Source: Magnetospirillum fulvum
Lineage (GTDB): Bacteria; Pseudomonadota; Alphaproteobacteria; Rhodospirillales; Magnetospirillaceae
DNA length: 64,000 nucleotides
Assembly: GCF_900108475.1 (NCBI RefSeq)
Contig: NZ_FNWO01000002.1
Span: 330,818 to 394,817 of the forward strand
Direction: 5' to 3'
The stretch's first letter is position 1. Each line of letters opens with the position of its first letter. A program made the translations under genes and the position numbers. Positions 33,029-41,321 of the stretch are shown piece by piece. The notes under the pieces were generated by a model. The model was not told the DNA's origin, searched no databases, and saw only the letters and a program-made list of their open reading frames with translations.

Positions 33029-33910
33029 TCAGGCGATGCTTTCGGGGGGAAGCGGCGTGGCATAGCCACCGATCACCGAGACATGGGCGACCGGTTCGCG
33101 CAACGCGGCCAGCCGCGCCAGCCGGGGATCGCCCACGGCGACATGGCCGTGAATCTCGATCAGATGCAGCCAGACGTCGCCGCGACGACAGATCGCCAGC
33201 AATCCCGCCGATTCGAGACCACCCGCGCTCATCGCCGCGCGCAGGCGGTCGCGGCTGACATCGGGGCCGGTTTCCAGCACCGCCAGGGTGCGGTCGTCGC
33301 CGGTCTCGTCATGATCGCGACAGGCGATTACCAACGCCTGGGTCGGCTCGGCCGCGCCGGTCGATTGCGGCGGCGAAACGAACGGCAGACGGGCGACGAC
33401 GCGGGGGGCTTCGCCACTGCCGACGGCCAGACTGGCCCACCACGGTTCGGGTTCGTCGGCCAGTTCGAGCCCGGCCGGCATCGGCACCAGACCGGCCGAG
33501 GCCTCGCCGTCGGCGACGGCGCGCACCACCTGACCGGCGGTACGGCAGATCTGAAGCGGCACCACCACGCCGAAATGATTGCGGGCCAGTTCGATGAAAT
33601 CGGTTCCCGGTCCGGTGCCGGTGGATTGAACCGCGACGGCAAACGGAGCCTGGATCGCCAGCAGGGCGCCGATCATCTCGCGCCAGATTCGCACCAGGGC
33701 CATGCGGGGGAACTGACCGCGATGACGAGCGAGCAGACGGCGCAGAATCTCGGCCTCGCGCCCGGGACGAAGCACGGTGATCGTTTCGCCCTTGGCATTG
33801 GCGATCCGTTCGACCAACGCCGAGCGTTGAATCAACAAATCGTGAATCGACTCGTCGATACGGTCGATTTCACGGCGAAGCTGGTCGAGACTGGCGCTGT
33901 CCTGGGTCAT
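33029..33910 (-). CDS. chorismate mutase with degenerate prephenate-dehydratase-like C-terminus
   Basis: The 293-residue protein has an N-terminal AroQ chorismate mutase domain (about 1-90). LRREIDRIDESIHDLLIQRS and the AKG…LRPGREAEILRRLL segment carry the usual Arg, Lys and Glu residues. The remaining ~200 residues have the plan of a P-protein. There is a periplasmic-binding-like lobe (AVADGEASAGLVPMP in place of the AVE-x-G-x-AD-x-GVLPIEN block) and an ACT-like end (LIEIHGHVAVGD…VSVIGGYATPL). I cannot find the catalytic TRF motif of prephenate dehydratase. It probably isomerises chorismate for tyrC and hisC downstream. The ATG at 33910 was chosen; a frame to 33991 would cross the metX promoter. 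Confidence 0.8.
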   Translation of the reverse strand: MTQDSASLDQLRREIDRIDESIHDLLIQRSALVERIANAKGETITVLRPGREAEILRRLLARHRGQFPRMALVRIWREMIGALLAIQAPFAVAVQSTGTGPGTDFIELARNHFGVVVPLQICRTAGQVVRAVADGEASAGLVPMPAGLELADEPEPWWASLAVGSGEAPRVVARLPFVSPPQSTGAAEPTQALVIACRDHDETGDDRTLAVLETGPDVSRDRLRAAMSAGGLESAGLLAICRRGDVWLHLIEIHGHVAVGDPRLARLAALREPVAHVSVIGGYATPLPPESIA

Positions 33911-33984
33911 GGCGAAGCGGTGATCGGAATCCTGTTCAAGGGGGATAGGTTTAGTGCCCCCGCGCCCGGAAATCAAAGAAAACA

Positions 33985-34013
33985 TTGACACTGGAGAATG
34001 GCGAACCTAGCTA
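33985..34013 (+). promoter_or_regulatory. sigma-70 promoter of metX
   Basis: TTGACA (33985-33990), a 17-base spacer and TAGCTA (34008-34013) lie 25 bases upstream of the metX ATG. The -35 box is perfect consensus. The predicted leader is under 20 bases, too short for a SAM riboswitch. Confidence 0.65.
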
Positions 34014-34037
34014 ATCGTTGCCCGCCTCCGCGCGAAA

Positions 34038-35246
34038 ATGATAAGCGACCTGATGAGCGCAGCAGACACCCCTTCCCCCACCGATCCCGCCTTGGCCAAT
34101 GACCGGCGCGTCGAACTGGGGCTTGACCGTCCGATCCGGCTCGATTGCGGTGTCGAGCTGGCATCGGTAACCGTCGCCTATAGCACCTATGGTCAGCTCA
34201 ACGCCGACCGCTCCAACGCGATTCTGATCTGCCATGCCCTGACCGGCGACCATTACGTCGCCGACCCTCATCCGATCACCGGCAAGCCGGGATGGTGGGC
34301 CGATCTGGTCGGGCCGGGACGATTGCTCGACACCGACCGCTATTTCCTGATCTGTTCGAACGTGCTGGGCGGCTGCATGGGCACCACCGGCCCGGCCGAT
34401 ATCGACCCCGCCACCGGGCGGCCGTGGGGGCTGTCCTTTCCGGTGATCACCATCGGCGACATGGTCGAGGTCCAGGCCCGGCTGATCGACCATCTTGGTA
34501 TCGGCCAGTTGTTTTGCGTCATCGGCGGCTCGATGGGCGGGATGCAGGTGCTGGAATGGGCGCACAGCCACCCCGACCGGGTGTTCGCGGCGATTCCGAT
34601 CGCCAGCGCCGCCCGCCATTCCGCCCAGAACATCGCCTTCAACGAAGTCGGCCGTCAGGCGATCATGGCCGATCCCGATTGGTGCGACGGCGATTACCAA
34701 AGCCACGGATTGCGGCCCAAGCGCGGTCTGGCGGTGGCGCGGATGGCCGCCCACATCACCTATCTGTCGGAACCGGCGCTGCACCAGAAATTCGGCCGCA
34801 ACCTTCAGAACCGCGACCGCTTCACCTATGGCTTCGACGCCGATTTCCAGGTCGAAAGCTATCTGCGTCACCAGGGCTCGACCTTCGTCGATCGTTTCGA
34901 CGCCAATTCCTATCTGTTCATCACCCGGGCGATGGATTATTTCGACCTTGCCGCGGAAAATGGCGGGGTGCTGGCCAACGCCTTTCGCGGCACCCGCACC
35001 CGCTTCTGCGTCGTGTCGTTTTCAAGCGACTGGCTGTTCCCCACCCCGGAAAGCCGGGCCGTGGTCCACGCCTTGAACGCGGTCGCGGCCAATGTCAGCT
35101 TCGTCGAGATCCGCTCGGACAAGGGACACGACGCCTTCCTGCTCGACGAGCCGGAATTCCACGCCACCCTCGCTGGCTTCCTCGACGGCGCGGCCGCTCA
35201 CCGGGGCTTGCCGCCCTCGACCGGACAAAGGCGGTACGGACGATGA
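34038..35246 (+). CDS. metX: homoserine O-acetyltransferase (MetX family)
   Basis: The 402-residue alpha/beta-hydrolase-fold acyltransferase activates homoserine for methionine synthesis. [11 protein letters not shown] and the nucleophile elbow [13 protein letters not shown] are present, as are the [14 protein letters not shown] block and the C-terminal Asp/His region ([26 protein letters not shown]). MetX proteins use acetyl- or succinyl-CoA; the donor is not decided by the motifs I can see. The ATG at 34038 was used; one at 34053 is equally possible. It overlaps metW by 4 bases (ATGA), the conserved metX-metW operon. Confidence 0.95.
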   Translation: MISDLMSAADTPSPTDPALANDRRVELGLDRPIRLDCGVELASVTVAYSTYGQLNADRSNAILICHALTGDHYVADPHPITGKPGWWADLVGPGRLLDTDRYFLICSNVLGGCMGTTGPADIDPATGRPWGLSFPVITIGDMVEVQARLIDHLGIGQLFCVIGGSMGGMQVLEWAHSHPDRVFAAIPIASAARHSAQNIAFNEVGRQAIMADPDWCDGDYQSHGLRPKRGLAVARMAAHITYLSEPALHQKFGRNLQNRDRFTYGFDADFQVESYLRHQGSTFVDRFDANSYLFITRAMDYFDLAAENGGVLANAFRGTRTRFCVVSFSSDWLFPTPESRAVVHALNAVAANVSFVEIRSDKGHDAFLLDEPEFHATLAGFLDGAAAHRGLPPSTGQRRYGR

Positions 35247-35869
35247 TGACCTTGGCCAACGGTTCGTTGCGCGTCGATTTGAAGCTGATCGCCGAGATGG
35301 TCGAGCCGGGCGCCCGTGTGCTTGATGTCGGCTGCGGCGAAGGCGCCCTGCTCGACTGGCTGGGCCGCCATCGCGGCGTCGATGGGCGCGGCATCGAACT
35401 GTCGATGGAAGGCGTCTCGGCCGGGGTCGGCCACGGCCTGTCGGTGATCCAGGGCGACGCCGACACCGACCTCAAGGATTATCCCAGCGGGGCGTTCGAT
35501 TACGTCATCCTCAGCCAGACTCTCCAGGCCACCCACGAACCGCGCAAGGTGTTGGAAAACATGCTGCGGATCGGGCGGCACGCGATCGTGTCCTTTCCCA
35601 ATTTCGGCCATTGGCGGGTCCGCGCCCACCTGCTGTTCCGAGGCACGATGCCGGTCACCGACACCTTGGTCCATCAGTGGTACGACACCCCCAACATCCA
35701 TTTCTGCACGATTCGCGACTTCCTCGATTTGTGCCGCGAGATGAACGTCCGGGTCGAGAAGGCGATCGCGCTCGACCGCGACGGACGGGTGCTGCCGCTG
35801 CCCCGCGCCGCCGGGATCGCCAATCTGTTCGCCGATCAGGCCCTGTTCGTGCTGTCGCGGGACGCCTGA
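35243..35869 (+). CDS. metW: methionine biosynthesis protein MetW
   Basis: The 208-residue MetW-family protein has a methyltransferase-like fold. [15 protein letters not shown] is the SAM-binding motif; [19 protein letters not shown] (here [19 protein letters not shown]) and [17 protein letters not shown] are family hallmarks. MetW works with MetX in methionine synthesis and is reported to boost MetX activity in some bacteria. Its ATG lies within the metX stop. CbiG/CobE follows 2 bases later on the same strand. Confidence 0.95.
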   Translation: MMTLANGSLRVDLKLIAEMVEPGARVLDVGCGEGALLDWLGRHRGVDGRGIELSMEGVSAGVGHGLSVIQGDADTDLKDYPSGAFDYVILSQTLQATHEPRKVLENMLRIGRHAIVSFPNFGHWRVRAHLLFRGTMPVTDTLVHQWYDTPNIHFCTIRDFLDLCREMNVRVEKAIALDRDGRVLPLPRAAGIANLFADQALFVLSRDA

Positions 35870-35871
35870 CC

Positions 35872-36300
35872 ATGCAGGGGGGGCTGTGGCTGGGGATCGG
35901 CTGCCGCTCCGGCCTTGCCCCGGCCGAGTTGCTCCGCCTCACCGCCGAGATGCTGACGGCGCAGGCGCTGTCGCCGACGGCACTGGCCGGATTGGCCAGC
36001 CTTGATCGCCGCGCCGCCGAACCGGCGCTGGTCGCGCTCGCCGCCGCTCTCGACCTCCCGCTGCTCTCCTTTTCCGCCGAGCAATTGGAGCGTGAGACGC
36101 CGCGCCTGCATCACCCCTCGGACGCCGTCTTCGCCACCACCGGCTGTCATGGCGTCGCCGAAGCCGCCGCTTTGGCCGCCGCCGGACCTGAAGCGGTGCT
36201 GGTGATGCCCAAGCGCACCGCCGCCGGACAGGTCACCTTCGCCCTGGCTGGCGCGCGCGTTGCTCTGACGGGCAGAGGGTGCGATGCTCCCCTTTCTTGA
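35872..36300 (+). CDS. cobE: CobE/CbiG C-terminal-domain protein (cobalamin synthesis)
   Basis: The 142-residue protein equals the C-terminal domain of CbiG, known alone as CobE in aerobic-pathway organisms. It has GIGCRSGLAPAELL at the start, a DLPLLSFSAEQLE segment, then TTGCHGVAEAAALAAAGPEA and a PKRTAAGQVTFALA end. CobE's precise role in corrin synthesis is still unclear. It starts 2 bases after metW and is probably read from the metX promoter. The rest of the cobalamin genes are not in the window. Confidence 0.82.
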   Translation: MQGGLWLGIGCRSGLAPAELLRLTAEMLTAQALSPTALAGLASLDRRAAEPALVALAAALDLPLLSFSAEQLERETPRLHHPSDAVFATTGCHGVAEAAALAAAGPEAVLVMPKRTAAGQVTFALAGARVALTGRGCDAPLS

Positions 36301-36324
36301 CCAAGACCAGCGGCGGACCCAGCG

Positions 36325-37293
36325 ATGACGACCCAACACAACGAAATCGACTCCGCCCCGGTCCTGTCGGTGGTGATCCCCTGTTACAACGAGGGCGAGA
36401 ACGTCCCGTTATTGTTCGGGCGGCTGATGCCCGCGTTGAAGGCGCTGGAGGTCACGGTCGAAGTGATCTGCGTCAATGACGGCTCAAGCGACGACACCCT
36501 GGCCCGCCTGCTGGCGATGCAAAAGAGCGAACCGGCGTTGCGGATCGTCGATCTGTCGCGCAATTTCGGCAAGGAGAAGGCGCTGTCGGCCGGGCTGGCC
36601 CACAGCCGGGGCCAGGCGGTGGTGCCGATGGACGCCGACCTGCAACACCCGCCCGAAGTGATCGGCGAGATGATGGCGAAGTGGCGCGAGGGCTGGGACG
36701 TCGTCTTCGCCCGCCGCGACGCCCGCACCGGCCAGAGCCTGAAGGAGCGGACTTTCGCCCACGGGTTCTATTGGGTGTTCGACCATCTGTCCGACGTCCG
36801 GCTGCCGCGCGAGGTCGGCGATTTCCGCCTGATGGACCGCAGGGTGGTCGAGACGATCAACGCGATGCCGGAACGCTCGCGCTTCATGAAAGGCATCTTT
36901 GCCTGGGTCGGCTTCAACCACACCGAAATCCTCTACCACCAGGGCGAGCGGGCGGCCGGTCTGTCGAAATTCAGTTCGCTGAAGCTGCTGCGTTTTGCCT
37001 TCGACGGCCTGACCTCGTTCTCGAACTTCCCGCTTAAGGTCTGGGGCGTCATCGGCGCGGTGATCTCGACGCTGGCCTTCTTCTATATCCTGTTCCGCAT
37101 CGTCCGCACCCTGGTCTGGGGGATCGACGTTCCGGGCTATGAATCGATTCTGGTCTCGGTGCTGTTTCTGGGCGGGATGCAATTGCTGACGCTCGGCATC
37201 ATCGGCGACTATCTCGGCCGGGTGTTCGACGAGGTCAAGGGGCGGCCGCTGTTCATCGTCCGCCGCCTTTACGAGCCGGACGGCCCGGCCTGA
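36325..37293 (+). CDS. family 2 glycosyltransferase, GtrB/DPM1-like
   Basis: The 322-residue membrane glycosyltransferase has SVVIPCYNEGENVPLLF at the N-terminus, VNDGSSDDT, the DxD-type metal site MDADLQHPPEV, and GDFRLMDRRVVE. Two C-terminal transmembrane helices follow (about 230-255 and 268-292). This is the layout of enzymes that load glucose, mannose or similar sugars onto polyprenyl phosphate. No flippase (GtrA) or glycan cluster adjoins, so the acceptor pathway is unknown. Confidence 0.9.
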   Translation: MTTQHNEIDSAPVLSVVIPCYNEGENVPLLFGRLMPALKALEVTVEVICVNDGSSDDTLARLLAMQKSEPALRIVDLSRNFGKEKALSAGLAHSRGQAVVPMDADLQHPPEVIGEMMAKWREGWDVVFARRDARTGQSLKERTFAHGFYWVFDHLSDVRLPREVGDFRLMDRRVVETINAMPERSRFMKGIFAWVGFNHTEILYHQGERAAGLSKFSSLKLLRFAFDGLTSFSNFPLKVWGVIGAVISTLAFFYILFRIVRTLVWGIDVPGYESILVSVLFLGGMQLLTLGIIGDYLGRVFDEVKGRPLFIVRRLYEPDGPA

Positions 37294-37361
37294 CCACGCC
37301 CGACTTGCCCCATCCCGACCGACAGGGTAAACCGGACAGTCTAGGCTGAGAGGGGACGGTG

Positions 37362-38363
37362 ATGGGTGGGTTCGAGCGAATCGGAGTGATGGGTGGCGGG
37401 GCCTGGGGAACCGCGCTGGCGCTGACGGCCCGCCGTGCCGGTCTGTCGGTGACGCTGTGGGCGCGCGAGCCCGAAGTGGTGGAGTCGGTCAACACCCGCC
37501 GCACCAACGATCTGTTTCTGCCGGGCATCACCCTTGATCCCGGCATCCGCGCCACCGCCGATCAGGCCGAGGCCGCTAGCGCCGACGCGGTGCTGCTGGT
37601 GACTCCGGCCCAGCATCTGCGCGCCGGCTGCCGCGCCCTGGCCCCGTTCTGGCGGGCAGGCACCCCGGCGGTGATCTGTTCCAAGGGAATCGAGCTTTCG
37701 ACCTGCGCCCTGATGGAGCGGGTGGTCGCCGATGAATTGCCCGAGGCGACCATCGCGGTGCTGTCCGGTCCGACCTTTGCGATCGAGGTGGCGCGCGGAT
37801 TGCCGACCGCCGTCACCCTGGCCTGCGCCGATCCCGGCCTGGGCCAGGCGCTGGTCGAGGCGTTGGGCACCCCCAGCTTCCGCCCCTATCTGTCCGACGA
37901 TCCGGTCGGGGCTCAGATCGGCGGCGCGGTCAAGAACGTCCTGGCGATCGCCTGCGGCATCGTCGAGGGGCGCGGCCTGGGCGATAATGCCCGTGCCGCT
38001 CTGATCACCCGCGGTCTGGCCGAGATGACCCGGCTGGCGATGGCCGCGGGGGGACGGCGCGAGACCCTGATGGGACTGTCCGGGCTGGGCGATCTGATCC
38101 TGACCGCCTCTTCAACCCAATCGCGCAACTATTCGCTGGGATTCGCCCTGGGCGAAGGGCAAACTTTGCAAGAGATCCTCGGCGGCCGCCATTCGGTCAC
38201 CGAGGGGGTTCATTCCGCCGCCGCGGTCCTGGGCATGGCGGCGACGGCCGGAATAGAGATGCCGATCTGCGCCGCGATTGATGCCGTGCTCAATCGCGGA
38301 GCCGATCTCGACGGCGCGATCCGCGCCCTGCTGGCCCGGCCCTTCCGCAGCGAAGGAGTGTGA
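37362..38363 (+). CDS. gpsA: glycerol-3-phosphate dehydrogenase [NAD(P)+]
   Basis: The 333-residue enzyme makes sn-glycerol-3-phosphate for phospholipid synthesis. The dinucleotide loop is GVMGGGAWGTALA. CSKGIEL, LSGPTFAIEVARGLPTAV and the catalytic lysine in GGAVKNVLAIACGI are present, as is the substrate loop LSGLGDLILT. The ATG at 37362 follows AGGGGA by 5 bases; the GTG three bases earlier is too close. It is followed at once by a lipoprotein gene whose ribosome-binding site lies in the gpsA 3' end. Confidence 0.96.
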   Translation: MGGFERIGVMGGGAWGTALALTARRAGLSVTLWAREPEVVESVNTRRTNDLFLPGITLDPGIRATADQAEAASADAVLLVTPAQHLRAGCRALAPFWRAGTPAVICSKGIELSTCALMERVVADELPEATIAVLSGPTFAIEVARGLPTAVTLACADPGLGQALVEALGTPSFRPYLSDDPVGAQIGGAVKNVLAIACGIVEGRGLGDNARAALITRGLAEMTRLAMAAGGRRETLMGLSGLGDLILTASSTQSRNYSLGFALGEGQTLQEILGGRHSVTEGVHSAAAVLGMAATAGIEMPICAAIDAVLNRGADLDGAIRALLARPFRSEGV

Positions 38364-38365
38364 GG

Positions 38366-38863
38366 ATGAGATTGAGCCGGACGCTCGCGCTGGTCCTGGT
38401 CGCCGCGTCGCTGGCCGGATGCGCCGAGCCCACCGACGGACAGATGATCGGCACCGCCGCCGGGGGCGGATTGGGGGCCGGGATCGGCCGCGCCGCCGCG
38501 ATCGGCACGCAATACCCCTGGGTCTTCGCCGGGTCGGGGCTGGTCGCCGGAGCGGCGGTCGGCAACGCGATCGGCGAATATATCGACCCGCCCCCCAGCC
38601 GGATGTGGGCCGCCGCGACGATCGAAGCCGCCGAAGCCGCCCGTCCCGGCGAGCCGGTGGCGTGGAGCCTGCGCGACCATCGCGGTCTGGTGACGATGAT
38701 CGGCGCGGGCTGGACCGACGCGGGCGGCCGGGCCTGCCGCACCTTGCGCCAGCAAACCGGGGGCGAGGACGGAACCCGCCCCGCCTTTGTCCGCGACGTC
38801 GTCGCGTGCCAGGGCGGCGACGGCACCTGGGAGGTGGTGACCCCACCGGTCGAACAGAAGTAA
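38366..38863 (+). CDS. glycine-zipper surface-antigen-like lipoprotein
   Basis: The 165-residue protein has a lipoprotein signal peptide with the lipobox LAGC. A glycine-zipper stretch follows (GTAAGGGLGAGIGRAAAIG, then GLVAGAAVGNAIG; about residues 30-70). The C-terminal domain resembles those of the rickettsial 17-kDa antigen/RT0821 family (RACRTLRQ and EVVTPPVE). A structural role in the cell envelope is likely. The ATG at 38366 is 7 bases from AAGGAG and is preferred to the overlapping GTG at 38360. It is co-transcribed with gpsA. Confidence 0.82.
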   Translation: MRLSRTLALVLVAASLAGCAEPTDGQMIGTAAGGGLGAGIGRAAAIGTQYPWVFAGSGLVAGAAVGNAIGEYIDPPPSRMWAAATIEAAEAARPGEPVAWSLRDHRGLVTMIGAGWTDAGGRACRTLRQQTGGEDGTRPAFVRDVVACQGGDGTWEVVTPPVEQK

Positions 38864-38889
38864 AAACCGTTCGACCTCAATGACTTGAC

Positions 38890-38918
38890 TTGACGGCATC
38901 AGGGGGCTGGGGCATGCT
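38890..38918 (+). promoter_or_regulatory. candidate promoter of ihfB
   Basis: TTGACG (38890-38895), a 17-base spacer and CATGCT (38913-38918) lie 40 bases upstream of the ihfB ATG. The -35 is near-consensus and the -10 is weaker. Confidence 0.45.
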
Positions 38919-38958
38919 CTGCCCGAGATTGTCCGATTGCATGCGAGGATCTTGACCC

Positions 38959-39252
38959 ATGACCAAGTCGGAGTTGATCGCCCGTTTGGCCGAGCGCAAT
39001 CCCCACCTGTATCAGCGGGATGTCGAGCGCATCGTTACCACCATCTTCGACGAAATCGCCGATGCGCTGGCCCGGGGCGACCGGGTTGAATTGCGCGGCT
39101 TCGGCGCGTTCTCGGTCAAGCGGCGCGATCCGCGCCAAGGCCGCAACCCCCGCACCGGCGAAGCCGTCGCGGTCGAATCCAAGACCGTTCCGTTCTTCAA
39201 GACCGGCAAGCAATTGCGCGAACGCCTCAATGTCGGCGGAGACGGCGAATGA
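38959..39252 (+). CDS. ihfB: integration host factor subunit beta
   Basis: The 97-residue HU/IHF-family protein pairs with IhfA to bend [20 protein letters not shown] is a typical beta-subunit start, and the DNA-intercalating arm is RNPRTGEAV. The [10 protein letters not shown] and [14 protein letters not shown] segments are canonical. It has its own candidate promoter and overlaps lapA by 4 bases (ATGA). Confidence 0.96.
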   Translation: MTKSELIARLAERNPHLYQRDVERIVTTIFDEIADALARGDRVELRGFGAFSVKRRDPRQGRNPRTGEAVAVESKTVPFFKTGKQLRERLNVGGDGE

Positions 39253-39545
39253 ACCGTTTCCTCGGTTGGGCGATCGGGCTGCCGTTGGGCCTGCTGGCGG
39301 CCGTGTTCGCGATTTCCAACCGCACCTCGGTTCCCCTGGAATTGTGGCCGTTGCCGATTGAACCGGTCGCGTTGCCCGCCTTCCTGGTCGTGCTGATCCC
39401 CCTCGCCCTCGGGCTGATCGGCGGCATGACGCTGTCCTGGCTTGCCGCCACCCCGGTCCGTCGCAAATCCCGCGAACAGGCCCGTCGGATCGAAAGCCTG
39501 GAACGTCAGCTTGGCGCGATCAAAGGCCGTCCCGACGGCGGTTGA
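39249..39545 (+). CDS. LapA-domain (DUF1049) inner-membrane protein
   Basis: The 98-residue protein has two membrane helices (about 4-22 and 42-64) separated by the short segment [13 protein letters not shown]. That pattern (ISNR.SV.LELWP) is typical of LapA/YciS. A basic cytoplasmic tail with a short coiled coil follows ([13 protein letters not shown]). E. coli LapA, with LapB, controls LpxC turnover and so LPS synthesis; LapB is not adjacent. The ihfB-lapA pair is conserved in proteobacteria. Its start lies in the ihfB stop. Confidence 0.88.
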   Translation: MNRFLGWAIGLPLGLLAAVFAISNRTSVPLELWPLPIEPVALPAFLVVLIPLALGLIGGMTLSWLAATPVRRKSREQARRIESLERQLGAIKGRPDGG

Positions 39546-39570
39546 GCCCCCCTTCCTTCGAGTATTTGAG

Positions 39571-40287
39571 ATGACCGCCGCCAATCCCGTTTTCGTCGCC
39601 CTCGACACCACCGAGCCCGACTCCGCCGCCGCTTTGGCCCGCACCCTGACCGGAAAGGTCGGCGGTCTGAAGGTCGGACTGGAATATTTCACCGCCAACG
39701 GCCCGGCCGGTCTGTCCGCAATCCAAGATTTTGGATTGCCGCTGTTCATCGACCTCAAGCTGCACGACATTCCCAACACCGTCGCCGCTGCGATGCGCTC
39801 GGTTACCCGCCTCGGCGTCTCGATCACCACCCTGCACGCCTCGGGTGGGGCCGAGATGATCCGCGCCGCCGCCGATGCCGCCACGGAGACCGCGGCCAAA
39901 TACAACGTGATCCGGCCCCAGGTGATCGCGGTGACGATCCTGACCAGCCTTGACCAGGCCGCCGCCGAAGCGGTCGGTTTCTCTGGTGCGGTCAATGATC
40001 AGGTCCGCCGCCTCGCTCGTCTCGCCCAGGAAAACGGGGCCGACGGCATCGTCTGCTCGCCGCTGGAAATCGCCGCCGTCCGCGCCGAATGCGGCCCGGA
40101 CTTCACCCTGGTCGTTCCCGGCATTCGCCCCGCCTGGAGCGAAACCGGCGATCAGAAGCGGTTCCTGACCCCGGCCGAAGCCCGCGACACGGGTGCCGAC
40201 GTCCTGGTCATCGGTCGCCCGATCACCACCGCCGCCGATCCCGCCGCCGCCGCGGCACGGATTCTCGACGAACTCGGCCTGTCCTGA
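39571..40287 (+). CDS. pyrF: orotidine-5'-phosphate decarboxylase
   Basis: The 238-residue TIM-barrel enzyme makes UMP, the last step of pyrimidine synthesis. VALDTTEPDSA, KVGLEYF and the catalytic FIDLKLHDIPNTV (Asp-Lys-x-x-Asp) are all present, as is the phosphate-binding end VIGRPITTAADP. The ATG at 39571 was chosen; the frame upstream to 39442 is inside lapA. It is 25 bases after lapA on the same strand. A 10-bp hairpin with a T run about 56 bases downstream likely ends transcription. Confidence 0.96.
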   Translation: MTAANPVFVALDTTEPDSAAALARTLTGKVGGLKVGLEYFTANGPAGLSAIQDFGLPLFIDLKLHDIPNTVAAAMRSVTRLGVSITTLHASGGAEMIRAAADAATETAAKYNVIRPQVIAVTILTSLDQAAAEAVGFSGAVNDQVRRLARLAQENGADGIVCSPLEIAAVRAECGPDFTLVVPGIRPAWSETGDQKRFLTPAEARDTGADVLVIGRPITTAADPAAAAARILDELGLS

Positions 40288-40296
40288 CCAGTCTCC

Positions 40297-40577
40297 CGTG
40301 AAAAAGTCCCTCGCTGTACTTTTTCCCGTTGGACTAAAAGGAGAAAAATGGGCTAGGGGCGGCCCTGCGCCCATTTTTCGTGTCATTCGTTTCACCAGCT
40401 TTGCGAAGCACAAGCGCGCAAATCTGGTGAAAACCCGCCTCCGATGCCGTGGGCAAAGCCCATCGGCTTCGGAGGAAACCAAATCCATCCCCGCGCGGAA
40501 AGCTTGATTGAGCACGGGGATTCTTTTTGGACCGGGGAAAAGTACACTGAGGCCAAAGGCCGAAGGACTTTTTCACG
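40297..40577. repeat. compound palindromic element (multi-hairpin, terminal inverted repeats)
   Basis: The 17-base terminal inverted repeats 40297-40313 and 40561-40577 differ at one base. Nested inside is a second inverted pair (40316-40328 with 40533-40545, GTACTTTT.CCCG). Between these, four side-by-side hairpins occupy 40344-40378, 40390-40432 (16-bp stem, one mismatch), 40438-40475 (about 17-bp stem) and 40487-40521. No open frame spans it. The arrangement could be a miniature mobile element or a structured RNA. It lies between the convergent pyrF and the lipoprotein gene. Confidence 0.75.
40344..40378 (+). terminator. pyrF terminator hairpin, inside the palindromic element
   Basis: The perfect 10-bp stem AAAAATGGGC/GCCCATTTTT (40344-40353 with 40369-40378) ends in five T. 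It is symmetric, so it can work in both directions. Confidence 0.7.
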
Positions 40578-40610
40578 ACCGACTGACCAACTCGCCCGCG
40601 CATAACAAAA

Positions 40611-40635
40611 CAGGGGCCGTGCGGCCCCTGTTTTT
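40611..40635 (-). terminator. bidirectional terminator after the lipoprotein gene
   Basis: The 8-bp stem CAGGGGCC/GGCCCCTG (40611-40618 with 40623-40630) is flanked by AAAA on the left and TTTTT on the right. It works as a Rho-independent terminator for the minus-strand gene ending at 40660. It is also a backstop for pyrF. Confidence 0.85.
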
Positions 40636-40659
40636 CGTCGTGCTCCCGGTCTGGAACCG

Positions 40660-41259
40660 TTATCGGATCAGCCAGCGGCCGAGATAATTGCGGATCAATT
40701 GTTCCATCTGGCGGTCGATATCGCGGGCCAGACCGTCGGTGATGTCGTACTGAATCCGTTCGCGCTCGTTGACGGTCAGACCCTCGGGCACGGTGCGCGA
40801 GCGCTGGGCGGTGGCGACGACGTCGGCAACGGTCATGTGCCGGGCGTCGAGGATCTCGACCGCGACCTGAAGCGTCGCGTCGTAGCGCATCTCCTGCTCT
40901 TTCTTGAAGGCGCCGGAAATGCTGGTGTCGGTCTTCAGCGGGACTTCGACGACGCGGGCGTCGCGGATCACGACCCGGGCCGAGCCGCTGTCGCGCTGGC
41001 CCATCGGCCGCAGCCGGTCCTGAGCCCAGCGCTCGATCGCCGCGCCGGGCGAGACCGGCATCAGGTGTTCGATGTTGGGCAACCGTCCCGGCGGCTGATA
41101 ATCGGACAGGATTTCCAACTCGGCGACGTCGAGGCGGAAAGGCTGACGGTCGGCGAAGCTGATCGGCGGCAGCTTCTGCATCGGCGGGGCGTTCTGGCAA
41201 GCGGTGGCGGCCAGGGCGGCGGCGAGAGCTACCGCCAGACGAAAGTGCCGTGCGCGCAT
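40660..41259 (-). CDS. putative lipoprotein of unknown function
   Basis: The 199-residue protein has a signal peptide with a lipobox-like ATAC (Cys21). The mature part opens LPPISFADRQPFRLDVAELE and contains ARVVIRDARVVEVPL, EMRYDATLQVAVEIL and a C-terminal helix ITDGLARDIDRQMEQLIRNY. The mixed beta/alpha pattern suggests a small envelope domain. I do not recognise a named family; it is not an evident LptE. The ATG at 41259 was chosen for the lipobox; the open frame to 41487 lacks support. It follows hslO by 62 bases on the same strand. Confidence 0.7.
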   Translation of the reverse strand: MRARHFRLAVALAAALAATACQNAPPMQKLPPISFADRQPFRLDVAELEILSDYQPPGRLPNIEHLMPVSPGAAIERWAQDRLRPMGQRDSGSARVVIRDARVVEVPLKTDTSISGAFKKEQEMRYDATLQVAVEILDARHMTVADVVATAQRSRTVPEGLTVNERERIQYDITDGLARDIDRQMEQLIRNYLGRWLIR

Positions 41260-41321
41260 CGCGAGGGTTCCCTTGGCTGGAGGACGTCCAGAGGACATTG
41301 TCTGCGGCGGACCCGCCGACG

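Noticed and set aside
33911..34037. SAM-II or other SAM riboswitch upstream of metX
   Set aside because: The consensus promoter leaves a leader of only about 18 bases, and the conserved SAM-II core is not present.
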